Assembly: GCA_013298375.1 (NCBI GenBank)
Contig: JAAFHM010000179.1
Location: forward strand, 1 to 9,044
DNA from: Ignavibacteria bacterium
GTDB taxonomy: Bacteria > Bacteroidota > Ignavibacteria > Kapaibacteriales > UBA4661
Length of the DNA: 9,044 nt
Direction of reading: 5' to 3'
Positions 6,394-9,044 of this stretch are shown in pieces. Position 1 is the stretch's first letter. Every line of letters starts with the position of its first letter. The position numbers and the translations under genes were made by a program. Below the pieces are notes generated by a model that did not search any database, was not told where the DNA came from, and saw only the letters and a list, made by a program, of their open reading frames with translations.

Positions 6394-9044
6394 ATGACTA
6401 CTTCTGCTCCTCTCTCTCGCAGAGACCTCTTTGGCGCAATGGCTTCATTACTCGGCAATAGCGCCTTTCAGCGTGTGGTTCGCTACCACCAAGGTCTTAT
6501 TGCTTTGTTTGTCGCCGCGCTAATTTCGCTGGCAAGTCTCGTACCTGCACAAGCACAAATTCTTGACCCCACTTTTACATTCGCTGGTCCACCAGACGGC
6601 TTCAATGCTGAGGTACGCGATGTTGTTCAAGTTGGAACTCAGCTTATTGTTGTTGGAAATTTCACGGGCTATCGTGGTACGGCAGTCAACCGGGTTGCCC
6701 GACTGAATGACGATGGTACGCTGGATGCAACGTTTGTGCCGCCGGGTGCTGGTGTGATCAATGGTCAGGTCAATTCGATTGCACTGGATGGAACGGGGTT
6801 TTATATCGGTGGACAATTTAATAACGGCACACAAAACTACGTGATGCGTCTCATGGCAAATGGTTCGCTGGACGCGGGATTTGCGACAACGGCTATTGAC
6901 AATCAGGTACGGGCTATTGCGGTTGTCGGAACGGATGTCGTCGCAGTCGGCGATTTCACGGCACCCTTTAATCGTATTGTTCGCTTGACAAATACCGGCG
7001 CGGCTGTTGGCGGATTTAATCCCGGTACTGGCTTCACGGGCGGGAATTTTGCATCGGCGGTTACTGTAGATGGTACAAGCCTGATTATTGGTGGTGACTT
7101 TTCAGACTATAACGGTAGTTCCGTTGGGCGGATTGTACGCATTGCGGCTGCCACGGCTGCCATTGATGCGACATTCAGAACCAATAACGGTGTAGGTTTT
7201 AATGGAGACGTATTGGCGCTCCAAATGGTCGGGACAAACGTGCTGGTCGGTGGGAATTTTACCCTCTTCGGTGCAACGGGTCGGGGTCGTATTGCACGGT
7301 TGGTTGCTGGCACAGGTGGTACACGCGGAACGCTGGATGCTACCTTCACAACTGGCACCGGATTTGATGCTGCGGTCAACTCTATTGCCGTTGATGGCGC
7401 AGGACGGATTATGGCGGGTGGTGGATTTTTGAACTACGCCGGAACTGCACGAAACAATATTGCCCGATTGACAACAGCAGGTGCATTGGATATCCTCTTC
7501 AATCCCGGCTCAGGCTTTAACAACGTTGTGAATAAAGTTTTGAACCAAACCGATGGTAAATTGGTTGTTGGCGGACGCTTCACGAGCTACAACACCACAT
7601 CCAGCCGCGCCAGAATTGCGCGATTTGCCTACGCTTCGTCGGCATATCCTTCGGGCTTGATTTTCCCGGAAGTTGCTGCCAACGACGGTTCCAGCAGCAC
7701 ACAACTAACGCTGACGCTCGGTCCGGCTGCTCCGACGGCTCCGCTTGATTTGGAAGAATGGACGGCGGCAATCACGAATGGTAATGATTTTCTTCCTGCC
7801 GCAACGTACTACACCGTTTCAGGGCTGCCTGGTGGTATGTCAATGGCAATTCAGAAAACAACCAACAAAACTGCCACCATTCGTTTGACGGGGAACGCTC
7901 TGGCTCATGCTAACGTGAACGACGTTATCAATGGTGTGATTATTACATGGCAAAATGCCGCACTACTTGGCAATAATGCTGCGGGTGTGGAGAACTTGAA
8001 CACCGCTACAACACGGTATTCAGTAGATTTCCGCGACCCCGGTACGGCGGCGTATTCTGCCACAACCTTCCCCGAAGATGTAGTTAATAACGGCACTATT
8101 TCTGCCGTCCGCACCATCACCCTCACCAACGTTACCTTCAATGCGGGTATTGCTAACGCAACAGTCTTGACCGCAGGGGGTACACATTACACGCTTGGTG
8201 GAGGACCGATTCCCGCAGGATTGACGCTCGTTGTGACGAAAACAGGTACAAACACGGCGACAATAGCCCTTACTGGTGCAGCAGCCCCACACACTGCCGC
8301 CCAAGACGTAAACTTCAATCTCACCTTTGCCAATGCTGCCTTGGAAACGGGTGCAATAGCCGCAGGGGTCACGGGCTTGAACGGCGTGAATCTGCCCATA
8401 ACCTTCCTCAATCCCGGCTCTGCCGCTTACTCCGGCACAACCTTCGGTGAAGCAAGCACGAACAATGGTGCAATCACCCAAACCCGCACCATTACGCTCA
8501 CGGGCGAACAGTGGCGCACAGCGCTTGGCGTTGGTATGCCGTTCACGGCAGGTGCTGATTACACCGTCGCAAACGTTCCCGCAGGATTGACTGCCGTTGT
8601 CACAAAAACAGGCGTAAATACGGCGGATATTAGTTTCACTGGCACGGCAACTTTCCATGCTTCCGCAAACAACGTTGCGAATGTGCAGTTTACATGGGCT
8701 GGCGCTGCCATTCAGAGCGGAAGTATTGCAACGGGCTTGAACGGTGTCAATCATTCCATTAACTACAACGACCCCGGTTCCGCCGTGTATTCCGGTACGG
8801 TATTCCCCGAAGCAGCCGCGAATGACGGTTCTATCACGCAAACCCGCACCATTACGCTCACCAACGAAGAATGGAATACGGTCGTGGGAATCGGCTCGCC
8901 TTTGACTAATGGCATTCATTACACCATCGCCAATATGCCCGCCGGGCTGACGGCAGTTGTCACAAAAACATCCGCCAACGTCGCTACTATCAGCTTTACG
9001 GGTAATGCTCCGGCGAATCTTCCGGCAAATGATGTGGCGAATAT
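6394..9044 (+). CDS. Large secreted protein: delta-60 beta-propeller repeats followed by about 120-residue tandem repeats (3' truncated)
   Basis: One frame stays open for 883 codons to the window edge with no stop. Residues 34-50 are hydrophobic and end in VPAQAQ, so a Sec signal peptide cut after AQA (residue 54) is likely, with a long basic N-region before it. Residues 55-417 hold seven LDATF-like motifs (near 57, 110, 159, 205, 257, 314 and 365) spaced 46-57 residues apart, each in a stretch such as VVGNFTGYRG...VARLNDDGTLDATF. These are delta-60 repeats, which fold as beta-propeller blades. Residues 418-883 hold four longer repeats starting at 418, 554, 679 and 799 (136, 125, 120 and at least 85 residues), with motifs YSGTxFxEA, TRTITLT, YTVANVPAGLTAVVTKT and FTG. 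ATG 6394 is chosen; ATG 6340 would add 18 residues and ATG 6439 would remove 15. A T9SS signal may lie beyond the edge. An adhesin or surface structural role is likely, but the exact function is unknown. Confidence 0.9.
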   Translation, partial: MTTSAPLSRRDLFGAMASLLGNSAFQRVVRYHQGLIALFVAALISLASLVPAQAQILDPTFTFAGPPDGFNAEVRDVVQVGTQLIVVGNFTGYRGTAVNRVARLNDDGTLDATFVPPGAGVINGQVNSIALDGTGFYIGGQFNNGTQNYVMRLMANGSLDAGFATTAIDNQVRAIAVVGTDVVAVGDFTAPFNRIVRLTNTGAAVGGFNPGTGFTGGNFASAVTVDGTSLIIGGDFSDYNGSSVGRIVRIAAATAAIDATFRTNNGVGFNGDVLALQMVGTNVLVGGNFTLFGATGRGRIARLVAGTGGTRGTLDATFTTGTGFDAAVNSIAVDGAGRIMAGGGFLNYAGTARNNIARLTTAGALDILFNPGSGFNNVVNKVLNQTDGKLVVGGRFTSYNTTSSRARIARFAYASSAYPSGLIFPEVAANDGSSSTQLTLTLGPAAPTAPLDLEEWTAAITNGNDFLPAATYYTVSGLPGGMSMAIQKTTNKTATIRLTGNALAHANVNDVINGVIITWQNAALLGNNAAGVENLNTATTRYSVDFRDPGTAAYSATTFPEDVVNNGTISAVRTITLTNVTFNAGIANATVLTAGGTHYTLGGGPIPAGLTLVVTKTGTNTATIALTGAAAPHTAAQDVNFNLTFANAALETGAIAAGVTGLNGVNLPITFLNPGSAAYSGTTFGEASTNNGAITQTRTITLTGEQWRTALGVGMPFTAGADYTVANVPAGLTAVVTKTGVNTADISFTGTATFHASANNVANVQFTWAGAAIQSGSIATGLNGVNHSINYNDPGSAVYSGTVFPEAAANDGSITQTRTITLTNEEWNTVVGIGSPLTNGIHYTIANMPAGLTAVVTKTSANVATISFTGNAPANLPANDVAN
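7645..9044 (+). repeat. Tandem coding repeats of 408, 375 and 360 bases, last copy cut by the window end
   Basis: Units start at 7645, 8053, 8428 and 8788. Similarity rises to the right: 8480-8501 and 8840-8861 are identical over 22 bases exactly 360 apart, and the protein stretches NVPAGLTAVVTKT and NMPAGLTAVVTKT correspond. This suggests that the last two units come from a more recent duplication, with the first unit the most diverged. Confidence 0.85.

Noticed and set aside
6418..6438. SRRDLFG near the N-terminus as a twin-arginine (Tat) signal
   Set aside because: The hydrophobic stretch begins about 24 residues after the two arginines, too far for a normal Tat signal; a Sec signal ending in AQA fits better.
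8020..8919. A 299-codon minus-strand frame opposite the repeat protein
   Set aside because: It lies antisense to a clear signal-peptide and repeat protein; the long open frame comes from the repetitive, stop-poor coding sequence on the other strand.

Overview
The window looks like part of a Bacteroidota/Chlorobiota-type (FCB group) chromosome. Three signs agree. The first protein ends in a type A sorting domain of the type IX secretion system (T9SS). The L33 protein is of the zinc-free, Bacteroidota-like kind. The promoter in front of rpmG fits the Bacteroidota pattern TTTG-N19-TAnnTTTG. Start codons lack clear Shine-Dalgarno sequences, which also fits. I cannot name the species; a Kapabacteria- or Chlorobi-like lineage is only a guess.

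Layout, all genes on the + strand. 1-978 is the 3' end of a secreted IPT/TIG-domain protein with a T9SS C-terminal signal, closed by a strong terminator (1029-1064). 1065-1432 is a GC-rich non-coding leader holding three tandem copies of an 81-86 base repeat, headed by an inverted copy of its core. 1433-3514 is a fused alpha-beta E1 component of a 2-oxo acid dehydrogenase complex. 3515-3789 holds a large imperfect inverted repeat and the rpmG promoter. 3790-3969 is rpmG, followed by a terminator with a perfect 20-bp stem. 4069-4223 is a 155-base MITE-like element with 15-bp terminal inverted repeats, three internal hairpins and a 6-base flanking direct repeat. 4253-4300 is a perfect TTTC x12 microsatellite, ending 20 bases before an Rpn/PD-(D/E)XK family nuclease (4321-5208). 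5414-6040 is an orphan NarL/LuxR-type response regulator. 6041-6393 is non-coding as far as I can tell. 6394 to the window end is a large secreted protein, open at the right edge: signal peptide, seven delta-60 beta-propeller repeats, then about 120-residue tandem repeats.

The genes do not form one pathway. The flanks are cell-surface or secreted proteins, the middle has two housekeeping genes (E1 and L33), and between them lies a repeat-rich accessory patch. The most interesting part is 4016-4320, where a terminator, a putative miniature mobile element sitting in that terminator's T-tract, a long tetranucleotide repeat and a nuclease of a recombination-associated family lie next to each other.
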